Assembly (NCBI RefSeq): GCF_027595985.1
Contig: NC_073305.1
Span: 79,742,889-79,806,888, forward strand
Direction: 5' to 3'
Length of the DNA stretch: 64,000 bases
DNA from: Sorex araneus
Lineage: Eukaryota > Chordata > Mammalia > Eulipotyphla > Soricidae
A model generated the notes under the pieces. That model made no database searches, was not told the DNA's origin, and was given only the letters and a program-made list of their open reading frames with translations. The translations under genes and the position numbers were made by a program. Shown in pieces: positions 46,895 to 64,000 of the stretch; position 1 is the stretch's first letter; the number at the start of each line of letters is the position of its first letter.

Positions 46895-47475
46895 AAATTT
46901 TTTTTTTTTTAAATAAAGGCGTACTAAGGCATGAGTCCCAGTACTAAGACCCTTAGTGAGTGACTCATAGGTAGCCTGACCAACTTTATTTCCCCACTAC
47001 ATTGCAATATTCCCTTCTAGACAAGACGGTCCCTTTAATGTTTGAACAAATTTTTCTTCCACTTTGATTTAGTGTGGCATTTTCTAAAAATACTTCAAAG
47101 ACCCTTAAGTCTGCTCAGAGTAATAATTAAATTGAGAATGGTATATCCTGAGTTCTTTATTTGGAGATTCAGGATGCCTGTGACACATTAACAGCTGAGA
47201 GAGAATTGGTGATAGGGAGTCTTTTGACTGTGCTTTAAAGCAGTGTTTTCCAGATTTTATTTTATCAAAGAGCCATGGCTGTGCCTTGTTTCTGATTTCA
47301 AATACAAAAAGGAATCATTCAACTAATTTCGATTCCTCCTCTGTCCCACATGTTCTTCTTTGGTGGTAGATTTTGTTTTTGAAAGATAGTTCTCCACCTC
47401 ACCTACCCCAGGCTCTTTATAACCTTTAAACATGGAACAACACTGGAATTTTTGCATATAATTTATGTGTATTTT
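46895..47475. other. Unassigned intronic DNA
   Basis: No repeat or gene recognised. Confidence 0.4.
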
Positions 47476-47479
47476 TTTT

Positions 47480-47637
47480 CCATTATGAATCATACCTGGC
47501 TGTGCTCAGGACTGAATCCTGGTTCTGTGCTCAAGAATCACTACTGCCGCACTCAAGGGGCTAAGTGAGATGCCAGTGAACAAACTTGGGTTGACTGCGT
47601 GCAAGGCAACCTCTCCACAATACTATCTTTCAGGCCC
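47480..47637 (-). repeat. Short-form SOR SINE, old
   Basis: gaatcatacctggctgtgct ... aatactatctttcaggccc. Confidence 0.75.
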
Positions 47638-47804
47638 TATTTATGTGTATTCTAATTAAAGTGCAGATCATAGGATTACTTAAAAGATGCCAAGAAGACT
47701 CTGGAATTTGAGATGTAGCATACTGGAAAGTTTGAATCATTTACCTATAATTTAAGTTCTCTGTCCACCGTCTTCTCTCTCTTTCTCTCTGCAGGGGGCC
47801 TGGT

Positions 47805-47948
47805 TTGGCCACAGTGGTTGTGCTCAGGCCTTTCCCCTGGTTCTGTGCTCGGAGGTCACTACTGGAAGGGCTCAGGAAATCATCTGTCAGACTGGGGATT
47901 GAACCTGAGTTGACTATGTGCAAGGCAAACTCTTTATCTGATCCAGCC
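47805..47948 (-). repeat. Short-form SOR SINE, old
   Basis: gtgctcaggcctttcccctg ... ctttatctgatccagcc. Confidence 0.7.
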
Positions 47949-48187
47949 TCACAGTATTTTTTAAAGAAGATGTCTTCTAAGCACATGTTTAACATAGGTA
48001 AAAGATAAGGCATTCTGGTGATACAATGCCAGAAATGCTCATCTTAAAATGTCTCAAATGAAACGGAGACCATTGTGAACAAGAATATTTTGGGGGCTCA
48101 GAAAATGGAAAGCCTAATATATCAGTCTGAGAATAATGAGGAAAGAGAGTAGTTTTAGTAACTTAAATAAGGACAATTTATTTATTT

Positions 48188-48347
48188 GGGGTGATCATAT
48201 CCTGTGGTGTGCTCAGGGCTTCCCCTTGGCTCTGGGATCACAAGTGACCCAATGCAGTACTAGGGGGCACCATCTGCCATGCCAGTATTTGAACCAAGGT
48301 TGGCTGCATACAAGACAGTTTAAATACCTTAACCGCTATACTCTCTG
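48188..48347 (-). repeat. Short-form SOR SINE, old
   Basis: ggtgatcatatcctgtggtg ... accgctatactctctgg. Confidence 0.7.
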
Positions 48348-48349
48348 GA

Positions 48350-50384
48350 ATATAAATAAGCAAAATTGAATATGAAGAATTGTTGACTATCACAAGGGAT
48401 TGGACTGACAAATAAATGGTTGGGAAGAAGTAATGAGAATCCTAAAGCCTACAGAACAAGTGCATCTACCACATTAAAGGCTGATAATAGGGCAGCTAAG
48501 AAAGAGCCCCCCCTCTCACTCCCCAGGGCCTGAAATCTAGACCTTGTTGATGTGACACAGTCTTGCCTCCCTGTTTGAGAAGCTGCCCTGGTAGACTTGG
48601 TAGAAATCTGCCCTCTGTCATGCTAGAAAAAAACTGTCTCCAAGCAATGGTCTCACCATGGCATATTGCTGCAAAACTTCCAAAGGCAGAGAATGTTGGG
48701 GGCTACTGGCTCAGACAGATCCAATTCCGCACGTCAGGTTAATAAGAGTGAATTTGTTCCTGAAAGGCAATAAATACTATTGGCAACAGGCACACTCAGA
48801 GAAAAGAAGACAATCAGGAGGAATATAGTGATTTATAGAGCTAGGATGGAGAAACAGACCTTCTAATCCCCAACAACAACAAAAGCAGAGGAATCATTAA
48901 AATCAAAGAACATGAAAGTGTCATTGCTGGAGAACTTGATCATGGCTAGATGATGAGAGCTTTTTTTGGAGAACAATCTAATCAGAAAGGCCTATGGGAA
49001 CACAGTGAATGAACAGTTTCTGGATATAAACTTGGAAGGAGGAAAACAGAATTGTGACCTAGAACTGACAGTTCTGAGGACTGTAGCTAATATAACCAAG
49101 CTGGACTCTTGTCAGCATGCTCTTTACCCCTGTTTTTTTTTTTTTCCTAACACACTTTGGAATTCAGATTTCTCATCTACCTAACAAAAAAGCACAAATG
49201 CTAATGCTTTTTTGTCAGTTAGATGGAGAGTATTGTGATTTACTTTTCTCACCCAGTAGGCTGCATGTGGAGAGGGGTAAAAAGGCTTCCAGCTGCCATT
49301 CCAAAATCTAAAGTGACGCTTTAGAATCCTGGGAAGCCTGATTAGAATTGGACAGCACTTTCCTGGGTGCCTTGAAAATAATATGCCTGACCCAAAACTC
49401 AACTATCAATAATTTTGTAAAAAAAAAAATCTTCAATAAAATTTTTTTAAAAGAAAATAATGTCTATCCATAAAGCATAGTTAAATTATTGATAAACAGA
49501 ATTATCTTAAATACACCAACACAGATGTCTGTAAACTTGCAATTGTATATATTCCATTACTTTTAGGCTACTGCTACTGAGATGAGAAAATTGCCAATAC
49601 CAAAATATGGAATGGTTAATTGGGAAAAAATTAGTGTCATTTTTCTGACTTTGAGGTAGTCAGATCTTTTGCAGAAGTGACATTGATCTTTTGAGGGAAC
49701 TTGGGAGTCATTTAGTAAGCTGTATTTTGTACCATTTTAGTCAATACCATTTCTAGAGAGCAGTTAAAGAAGTGCTCTACAATTGTGGTTCTGAAAGGTC
49801 ATCTGGTCAGTATCAGTGTTTTATGCAGTGCCTTACCCTCTTATAAGTGCCTGAAATTGGTCTATTGGAATGCTAACTAGAACAAGAAAAGGTTTATGAT
49901 GGTGAGCCCTATCCTATAAACATTTCATCTCTTGTTACAGCCATGCAAATATATTATAGGCCCATTGACAAAGGGAAAACTTAGCTGAGTGTAAAACAAA
50001 TCATCTAACCATAAAAAAGTATCTAACCATATAAAAATAAAGATTAAAAATATATCAGAAAGCTTGGGGATCACTGAAGTATTCAACTATCTTTAAAAAC
50101 ATTTATATATATACATATATATATAAGACTTGTGAAAATATTACATACCAGAAAATTCTTGGTAAGCTCAATTGTGTTTCTTGTGCAATCATGTATAAAA
50201 TGGATAAAATAAACCTATTAAAAGCCTTACTTTTTAATATTTTTTCACATTCAGGTGACATGAAAATCTCTTTACTTCTCTCATCTATGTAGCTAAGGCA
50301 GTTCCACTCTAAAAGACAATAGAAGGTGCTGACATACAGAGGTATATCAGGCAATTTTTCTTAAGAAGCTCAAGGAAAAGCACA
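48350..50384. other. Unassigned intronic DNA, 2 kb
   Basis: The longest stretch in the left part without a SINE. Part of it (48480-49130) has an unfamiliar, possibly interspersed-repeat composition. No gene seen. Confidence 0.35.
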
Positions 50385-50401
50385 AACTTTTTATTCTTTT
50401 T

Positions 50402-50575
50402 TTTTTTTTATTGCTTTTTGGGTCACACCCAGCGATGCTCAGGGGTTACTCCTGGCTTTGCACTCAGGAATTGCTCCTGGCAGTGCTTGGGGGACCATAT
50501 GGGATGCCGGGGATCGAACCCAGGTCGGCCGCGTGCAAGGCAAACGCCCTACCCGCTGTGCTATTGCTCCGGCCC
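50402..50575 (-). repeat. Short-form SOR SINE, young, with target duplication
   Basis: Near-consensus reverse copy; aaactttttattctttt on both sides (50385, 50576). Confidence 0.96.
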
Positions 50576-50656
50576 CAAACTTTTTATTCTTTTATCTCTG
50601 TTTTTGTACACCCAAAACCATTAAGCAAAAATATTAATCTGACTTAATTTTACACT

Positions 50657-50754
50657 AAGGGGAATAAACTAATTGATGCATTGTTTGATTTGTTTTTGTT
50701 TTTGTAAGGGGAATAAACTAATTGATGCATTTCTTGGTTTGTTTTTGTTTTTGT
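50657..50754 (+). repeat. Two 49-bp tandem units
   Basis: aaggggaataaactaattga with its flank occurs at 50657-50705 and 50706-50754, with few differences. Confidence 0.9.
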
Positions 50755-50904
50755 CACTCACACGTGGCAATGCTCAGGGGTTATTTCTTGCTCTGCACTC
50801 AGGAATTACTCCTGGTGGTGTGTGGGGTGCTGGGGATCAAATCTGGGTCAGCCACATGCAAGGTTAACAAACTCTCTACCCACTGCACTATCTCTCCAGC
50901 CCCC
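50750..50904 (-). repeat. Short-form SOR SINE
   Basis: cactcacacgtggcaatgct ... ctatctctccagcccc; followed by ctaaatgatgcattttt, similar to the flanking tandem unit. Confidence 0.88.
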
Positions 50905-50941
50905 TAAATGATGCATTTTTCATTTAAAAATAATTTTAAGA

Positions 50942-51040
50942 GGGGGAACTCCTGATCTTTCCTCTTGGACCACTTGGTGCTAGGATTTGAACCAGGATCA
51001 GCTGCATGCAAGGCAAGTGCCTCTGTACTATCTCTCAGCT
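50942..51040 (-). repeat. SOR SINE fragment
   Basis: ggatttgaaccaggatcagc ... gtactatctctcagc; 5' half only. Confidence 0.65.
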
Positions 51041-51174
51041 TTGCATTTCCACTTTCAAAGTAAGATGTAAGATTATACACATTATTTGCTAGCATTGTGT
51101 TTAATATCTACTCCTTTCTCCTTTCTGCTAGTTTTATATTGCTTTCATTTTGGGGCAGGGATTGGCTAATTTTT

Positions 51175-51357
51175 CTTTTTCTTTCTCTTTTCCTTTTCTC
51201 TCTCCCTCCCTCTTTCCCTCCCTCCCTCTCTCCTTCCCTCTTTCCCTCCCTCTCCTTCCTTCCTTCCTTCCTTCCTTCCTTCCTTCCTTCCTTCCTTCCT
51301 TCCTTCCTTCCTTCCTTCCTTCCTTCCTTCCCTCCCTCCCTCCCTCCCTCCCTCCCT

Positions 51358-51395
<38 letters not shown>

Positions 51396-51399
51396 CTTT

Positions 51400-51494
<95 letters not shown>

Positions 51495-51524
51495 GTCTTT
51501 CTCTCTTTCTTTCTTTTTCTTTTT
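51175..51524 (+). repeat. Compound pyrimidine microsatellite (TTCC)n-(CCCT)n-(CT)n-(TTTC)n
   Basis: 350 bp almost purely C/T. (TTCC) about 51254-51330, (CCCT) to 51366, (CT) to 51389, (TTTC) to about 51494. It abuts the tail end of the reverse SINE at 51525 and gives spurious Ser/Phe/Leu/Pro- and Lys/Glu/Arg-rich frames. Confidence 0.97.
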
Positions 51525-51674
51525 TTGGGTCACACCTGTCTATATTCAGGGCTTCCTCCAGCCTTTGTTAAGGGATCACTTCTGGCAGTACTCAGGGGGC
51601 CAAAGTGCAGGGAAACCCAGGTTGTTGCATACTATGGCAAGTGCCCTGACAACTCATTTAACTCTCCTGGCCCT
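51525..51674 (-). repeat. Short-form SOR SINE
   Basis: tttttgggtcacacctgtct ... actctcctggccct. Confidence 0.82.
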
Positions 51675-51719
51675 ACAAGTAGTTTCTTTTAAAACAAAAC
51701 ACAACAAAGCAACACATAT

Positions 51720-51875
51720 TGGGGACTAAAGAGATAACACAAGAGGTTAAAGTGTTTGTTTTGTATGTGACTGACCCCTGTTTGATTCCTGGTACAGCAC
51801 AGTCCCCTAAATACTGCCAAGAGCAACTCCCTAGCACTGCTGGTTGTGATCCCACAAAACCAAATCAAACCAAAC
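51720..51875 (+). repeat. Short-form SOR SINE
   Basis: gggactaaagagataacaca ... ccacaaaaccaaatc. Confidence 0.78.
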
Positions 51876-51882
51876 CAGATAT

Positions 51883-52021
51883 TAGGCCAGAGAGATAGTT
51901 AAGATGCTTGTCTTGCATGTGGTTGACTCAGGGTTAATCCCGGCAGTAACACCAAGAGTGATTCCTGAGCACAGAACTGTAGGAAGCCCCTAAGAACCCC
52001 TACTAGTGATCCAAAACCTCC
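51883..52021 (+). repeat. Short-form SOR SINE, old
   Basis: aggccagagagatagttaag ... gatccaaaacctcc. Confidence 0.75.
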
Positions 52022-52258
52022 AAACCAGTCAGATATTAAATACCTTGAACTTTCCAGGCCATGCATCTTTGTTACAACTATACCATGCTGCTTTCATAGG
52101 AAAGGTAGCTACAGCCTATTTATATTCAAGTGACTGTAGATATGTTCCATTTGTGGATTGTGAAATTTGAGTTTCCTACCATTTTCACATGTCATGAATA
52201 TTACTACCTTTTCACAAACTATCAAAAAATGCAAAAGCCATTCTTAAATTGTGGGTTA

Positions 52259-52457
52259 TATGGGGCCAGAGAAATAGTACAGTGGGAAGGGTGATTGCCT
52301 TGCAAGCAGCCAACCTGGCCTGGATCCCTGGTATCCTGTATAATCAGTTCCTTGAACCAGGCAGGAATGATTCCTGAGTGCAGAACCAGGGGTAACCCCT
52401 GAGCACTTCCAGGGATAGTCCAAACAAACAAACAAAGAAACAAACAAACAAACAAAC
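52259..52457 (+). repeat. Short-form SOR SINE with (CAAA)n tail and target duplication
   Basis: ggggccagagaaatagtaca ... (CAAA)10; aaattgtgggtt on both sides. This is the last SINE before the RUNX2 P2 region. Confidence 0.93.
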
Positions 52458-52469
52458 AAATTGTGGGTT

Positions 52470-54219
52470 CTGCAAAAATAAGCTTTGGGCCAGATTTATT
52501 TTACTACTGGCAGTATCACCACTCCTGGCTCAATGGCAGTGCTTTTCCAGGCCTAGGCATCTCTCTGCCAAGCCCAGTCTGAAGAAAAAGTCACTAAGGA
52601 TCATTCTGTTTGCAAAGTTTCTGCCTACCACACATTAAAAACTTTAAGGATTGTAGACATCTCCATGGTTTTCCATTGCATAACTAAAAGACTCTCACTG
52701 TATTAGCTGGTCTGAAAACAGATTTCAGATTTTATACTTTCCCACTTTTCATTCCTCACCCCGAAGTCTGTATCAAATAACGTACAGAGTTTGGAAGAGG
52801 AGGCCTGAATGAAAAAAGCATAGGTTCCGTTTCCAGTTTGGAGAATCCAGCCTTTTCACTAGATAAATAATGACCCAACAGTTTCACATTAATTTGAGGG
52901 TGGGGTGTTTGGAAAGGCAGAAATTTCAGGTGTCATTATTGTATGGTTAAATGCTAAAGAGCACAGAGGCAGATGGGAATGCCTATATCTTTTAGAAGAG
53001 CCACATTTTCAGAAAAATAAATGTTCTCTTATATGCTGTATCACACAACAGAAAAGAGGAATATTTTGAAATGGAATTTAGAGTGTGATTTGTTCCAAAC
53101 ATTCAAACCAAAAATCAAGAGTGAGGCCATACAAACTATAGCATAAAATTAAGAACTGTACAATTTCATATTTTTCCTCTGTGCCTACTATTACTCCAAG
53201 AGGTTCCCTTTAGAGGTCTATAAAATTGTTTTCTTCCTTTAAGTAGAATGCTCTGAGCCAAGATGTCATCAGTCCCAGGCCCAGGCAGTTTTCACTGAGA
53301 GTGTGAATGTTCAGCAGAAGATATTTGTGAAAGGAGACTGAAAATCCGCAGGGCCAGATACCTGAAACGTTGTTAGGGTATTCAGTGGAAAATTTCATTT
53401 CCACGTTATAAATAACTGTAGGATATTTTAAGGGATCCAAGACTAGAAACTTCCAAGAGCCGCTTATATTAATTCCACTGAAATGTGAAATGGAGAAAAG
53501 GTGCCCCAAAAGGTCATAAAGCGGAATTAACGGATATGATTAATTAAAATAAATAATTCACCATTGATTAAATCGCCCTTAAAAATCCCCAGTCAAGACA
53601 CCCAACCACGGAGGCCTGCATATTTTTCTATCCACAAACTAAAACAAAGAGCATACAAAACAGCGATGGAGAAAGAAAAGTCCCCCGGAATGGTTATTTA
53701 AATTCAAACTGCCCTTGAATTTCTTACCAAAAAAAAAAAAAAAGCAGCCTCTCTTTGAAATACTGACTTTACTCAGCGGCTCCAAATTTCTTGCAATTTC
53801 CCTGTTTCTGTGAACTTTATTTTAAAAAAATTGTTTTTTCCTCTGTGAACTTTCTAGAGAAAGAGTAACCCAGGATAAAGTAGCAGGTCACCCACCTCTC
53901 CACCTCCCGGCCGGTAGTTCCGGAATGTCCCCTTCACCTAGGCCGCAGAAACAAATCCACTTCTTGTGACTTCCCGCTGCATGGCTGCCCCCACACACTT
54001 AAAAAGAAAAACGAGCCCAAGATGTTTGTTAGATAGAGGTACAATGTGTCCAAATTAAAACCGCCCGCTAAAAGGCAAAGAGGAAAACACTAGAGCAGTC
54101 TCCTGCCTGTGCTATAGATGTGGTGCCAGAGTGTGTGGCCGTGCGCAGGAGCGTGAGTGTAGTAATGGATGCAGTTCATTTCTATTTTTTTTTTCTTCTT
54201 CTTGGTTTGTGTTGTTCTG
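52470..54219. other. Repeat-free DNA upstream of P2, AT-rich
   Basis: No SINE or L1 after the last SINE at 52458. AT-rich homeodomain-like words cluster at 53530-53575 (gattaattaaaataaataat). Probable regulatory DNA of RUNX2 P2 by position; no gene seen. Confidence 0.5.
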
Positions 54220-54610
54220 AGGAGGGGGAACCGGCGTCCCTTCGTGGGTCGGTCGCCTGCGGCCAGGAAGGCGGGGAGCCGAGTGCGCGCCGTCGGCGGG
54301 CGCGGCGGTGCCGGGGTTAGAGCTCTCCCCTGTGACCAAAATGATAATTAAAAATCCCTCGCGCAGCGCTGCAGGCGGCTCTGTTCCTCTCTGCGCATCA
54401 GGGTCCTCTGGCTAAGTGGGTTCTAGCGCCCCAGTGAAGCCGGGGCTGGGACGCCAGCCCCCCCCACCCCCGGCCCGAGCAGGTTGGGGAGCAGGGGGTC
54501 GTAGTGGATATCCCAGAATTGCTGCTCCATGTCACCGAGGGTGACAGGGGCCGGGCGAGGGCCTAAGAGGAGAAGGCGCGCGTCAGTGGGGTTGGGTGTG
54601 TGTGGGGGGG
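54220..54610. promoter_or_regulatory. Small CpG-rich island upstream of P2
   Basis: A GC/CpG-rich block about 2.8 kb before the RUNX2 P2 ATG, separated from the main island by AT-rich sequence. It contains the antisense acceptor/ORF at 54423-54562. It may be an additional promoter or antisense transcript start; there is no direct evidence. Confidence 0.45.
54423..54562 (-). other. Candidate antisense exon with short ORF
   Basis: On the minus strand, cgccttctcctcttag at about 54578-54563 is a good pyrimidine-tract acceptor. It is followed by an in-frame ATG at 54530 in strong context (G at -3, G at +4). The 35-codon frame starts MEQQFWDIHYDPLLPNLL and stops at 54423. The first half looks protein-like and the second half is Gly/Pro/Ala-rich. 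I do not recognise it. An antisense transcript (RUNX2-AS type) is known at the human locus, but identity with it is not shown. Confidence 0.3.
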
Positions 54611-55069
54611 ACCGTTGTGGGGTGAAAAGTAGGAAAGGAAAAAGCGGACGGGGGTGGGGGTGGCGAGGGGAAGGGAGACATGGAGTTGTCAGTGGAGAAA
54701 GAAAAGCAAAACTAAAGCCCCCAAAGAGTGGACAGAGCTGTGTGCCCGGAAGTCCATTTTCACTTCCCACCAGGGCGCACGTCTAAGCCACCCTCTTTTC
54801 TCCTCCAGCCCCCACCGCCCCCCGGGTGTCTGGAAGCCTGATCATCTCTTTCAAGGGTAATCATCTTAGTCTTGATTTACGCAATGACAGCCCTCCAAGT
54901 TCAACTTGCTCTGAAAATGGGGTCTAGAGTTGGTAGGGTAGACACCATGTCCCCATCTCCAGCGCTCGCTCGCCAAGTCCTCCTGGTCACTGCTAAGGCG
55001 CAGAGCGCTGACAGGACAAAGTAGAAGCAATGCTTTTTTTTTTTTTTTTTTTAAAAAAAAGATGGTAGT

Positions 55070-55121
<52 letters not shown>
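55070..55121 (+). repeat. (GT)26 microsatellite
   Basis: Uninterrupted GT array next to a T20/A8 run, 2.2 kb upstream of the RUNX2 P2 ATG. Confidence 0.97.
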
Positions 55122-55123
<2 letters not shown>

Positions 55124-55341
55124 AGGGGAGGGGGTCGAGGCAGGTCCCTGCCAGGGTGAGAAGTATTTGCGCTGAGCAATAAAAACGCCAATTAATGGGT
55201 ACGTGAATCTTCTAAGTTGGCGGGGGCAGGAGAGCGGGGAGAGGGTCGGGGGGAGGTGAGTGATGACTCAACCATCTTTCTGGCTTAATACTCCTCGGCG
55301 GAGGCATCCTAATATTTCATTAATTTTGTAAAATCACATTA

Positions 55342-55357
55342 CTGTCAGCTGTCAGCT
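55342..55357. promoter_or_regulatory. Duplicated TGTCAGCT (TGIF/MEIS plus E-box)
   Basis: ctgtcagctgtcagct contains two TGTCA words and a CAGCTG E-box, flanked by AT-rich attaatttt sequence in repeat-free DNA. Confidence 0.35.
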
Positions 55358-55668
55358 ACGCTGTTCGGAGTCGAAATCTGGCAACCCCGATGATTTTTTT
55401 TTTTAATTTTGTGCAAACACCTCAAGTTTAGGAGGTTTCGAGTTTGACAGGAAGATACGTAGCAGTACTCAGCGTGGAGGGGAAACGGCCCCGGCCCGGT
55501 GCCCTCTTCTTAGGGGTGCAGTGTTAGCTTCAAGCGGATTTCCCGGCTTCTGCGGGCGCCACACATTGTATTATTTGTTTTGAAGGCTCAGGGTTTGAGG
55601 CTAGTCGGAGACACCCACGTGCTTCTGACTCTCATCAGCGTAATGATCGCCTTAGCCAGAGTCGTGTC

Positions 55669-55722
55669 TATATAAACCACAAAAACCTAATCATTAGAAA
55701 TCCCAGCCTCCAAAAACCACAT
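55669..55722 (+). promoter_or_regulatory. TATA-like box with two RUNX motifs and a homeodomain palindrome
   Basis: tatataa at about 55669 is followed by ACCACA at 55676-55681 and again at 55716-55721 (TGTGGT on the minus strand), with ctaatcattag between them. These are binding-site words for RUNX and homeodomain proteins in repeat-free DNA 1.6 kb before the P2 ATG. Function is inferred. Confidence 0.4.
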
Positions 55723-56399
55723 TTTAGGTAAAACTGCCGCTTTCCCCCCCGCGCGCTCCTTCATCCTCTCGACCACAACGTTTTGGGGGATCCAAAGTCG
55801 CTTTTTAAAACCCACACTGGGAAATAAATACATAAATAAACAGCCATTGAAGCATTTTGAATATTTTATTTTGTATTTTTTTTCTCCCCGGGAGTGTCAA
55901 GGAGGAAAGTTAAGACATTAGAGTTCGTTTCTAGATGCAGAACAGACTGAGTAAAAGATGCAGATTTATGGAAAACTGCTGGGTTTTTACCCCAGCAACA
56001 GTTTTTGCAACATATTTTAATCACCATACTGTCAGTTTTCCAGAACTTAAAAAAAAAAATCAATCTTGTTCTCTAGGAACGACGTTAGAAAAATGTTCAG
56101 TCACCTACTTAAGTTTCTAAAACTTATTTTGACAAGTGCCCCCCACCCCGTGTTTTGTGTCACTTATGACAAAAAAACACCTGAACTCTGCAAAATGCAC
56201 CCCCCCGCCCATCCCAGCCTCTTTGCAGAGCGGGGGGGGGGGGAGGTTAGGGTGGGGGAAGAGGGAAGAGTGCTAAGAAGTCAGCACAGACAGTCGAGAA
56301 TTTTCCTTCCTCTGCTCCTGAAGTTACAACGAAAAATAACGACAGTCAGATCAGCCCGCGGCTCCCTGGCGTCTCAGCGTCAACTTCATCAGACCCAAA

Positions 56400-64000
<7,601 letters not shown>

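Larger units (their letters stand above)
54611..56399. other. Repeat-free P2 upstream region with simple repeats
   Basis: Holds the (GT)n at 55070, poly-T, purine/G-rich runs at 54600-54680 and 56231-56275, the TGTCA pair and the RUNX-motif block. No coding exon is recognised on the + strand. Confidence 0.5.

Noticed and set aside
51097..51729. 210-codon Ser/Phe/Leu/Pro frame and the reverse Lys/Glu/Arg frame
   Set aside because: Translation of a C/T microsatellite.

Overview
This is mammalian genomic DNA, almost certainly from a shrew (Soricidae, probably Sorex). The left 52 kb is packed with about 70 copies of one tRNA-derived SINE group. Its head reads ggctggagcgatagcacagc and is followed by a B-box-like gggttcgattcc; I recognise it as the shrew SOR-type SINE. 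Older pan-mammalian repeats (MIR, L2, L1M-like, Tigger-like) and younger antisense L1 3' ends lie between the SINEs. Genus is inference; the repeat family and the mammalian gene are read from the sequence.

The one certain protein-coding segment is the second exon of RUNX2 (57336-57728, + strand). It carries the [16 protein letters not shown] start of the P2-driven isoform, a Q26-E-A18 tract, and the first part of the Runt domain up to a consensus splice donor. Just inside the exon is the acceptor used by transcripts from the distal P1 promoter. P1 exon 1 and the next Runt exon are not in the window. Most of the window is therefore RUNX2 P1 intron 1, and 57729-64000 is the start of the following intron. 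In the human locus SUPT3H starts on the opposite strand between RUNX2 P1 and P2, several tens of kb before P2. The CpG island at about 4.95-5.95 kb (NRF1, YY1 and GC-box motifs) sits where that promoter is expected, so 1-5 kb is probably also SUPT3H intron 1.

Layout. 1-5 kb: SINE-rich intron with MIR and Tigger-like remnants. 5-6 kb: CpG island, candidate SUPT3H promoter. 6-52.5 kb: repeat-dense intron with roughly one SINE per 0.7 kb, L1 fragments at 10.4, 14.4-15.2, 17.8-18.6, 25.7-27.7, 31-32.5, 39.8-40.7 and 43.8 kb, and a roughly 1.03 kb solo LTR at 24396-25423 inserted in a SINE with a 6-bp target duplication. 52.5-64 kb: no recognisable SINE or L1. This interval holds AT-rich, homeodomain-motif-rich upstream DNA, a small CpG island at 54.2-54.6 kb, the P2 promoter and 5' leader, the exon, and an AT-rich intron.

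Points for a second look: the abrupt SINE desert around RUNX2 P2; the shrew Q26/A18 tract; a 216-codon upstream ORF whose stop overlaps the RUNX2 start codon as TGATG; a short antisense ORF behind a good splice acceptor at 54.5 kb; the solo LTR; and the three related SINE architectures. No prokaryotic-style system, CRISPR array or functional RNA gene was found.
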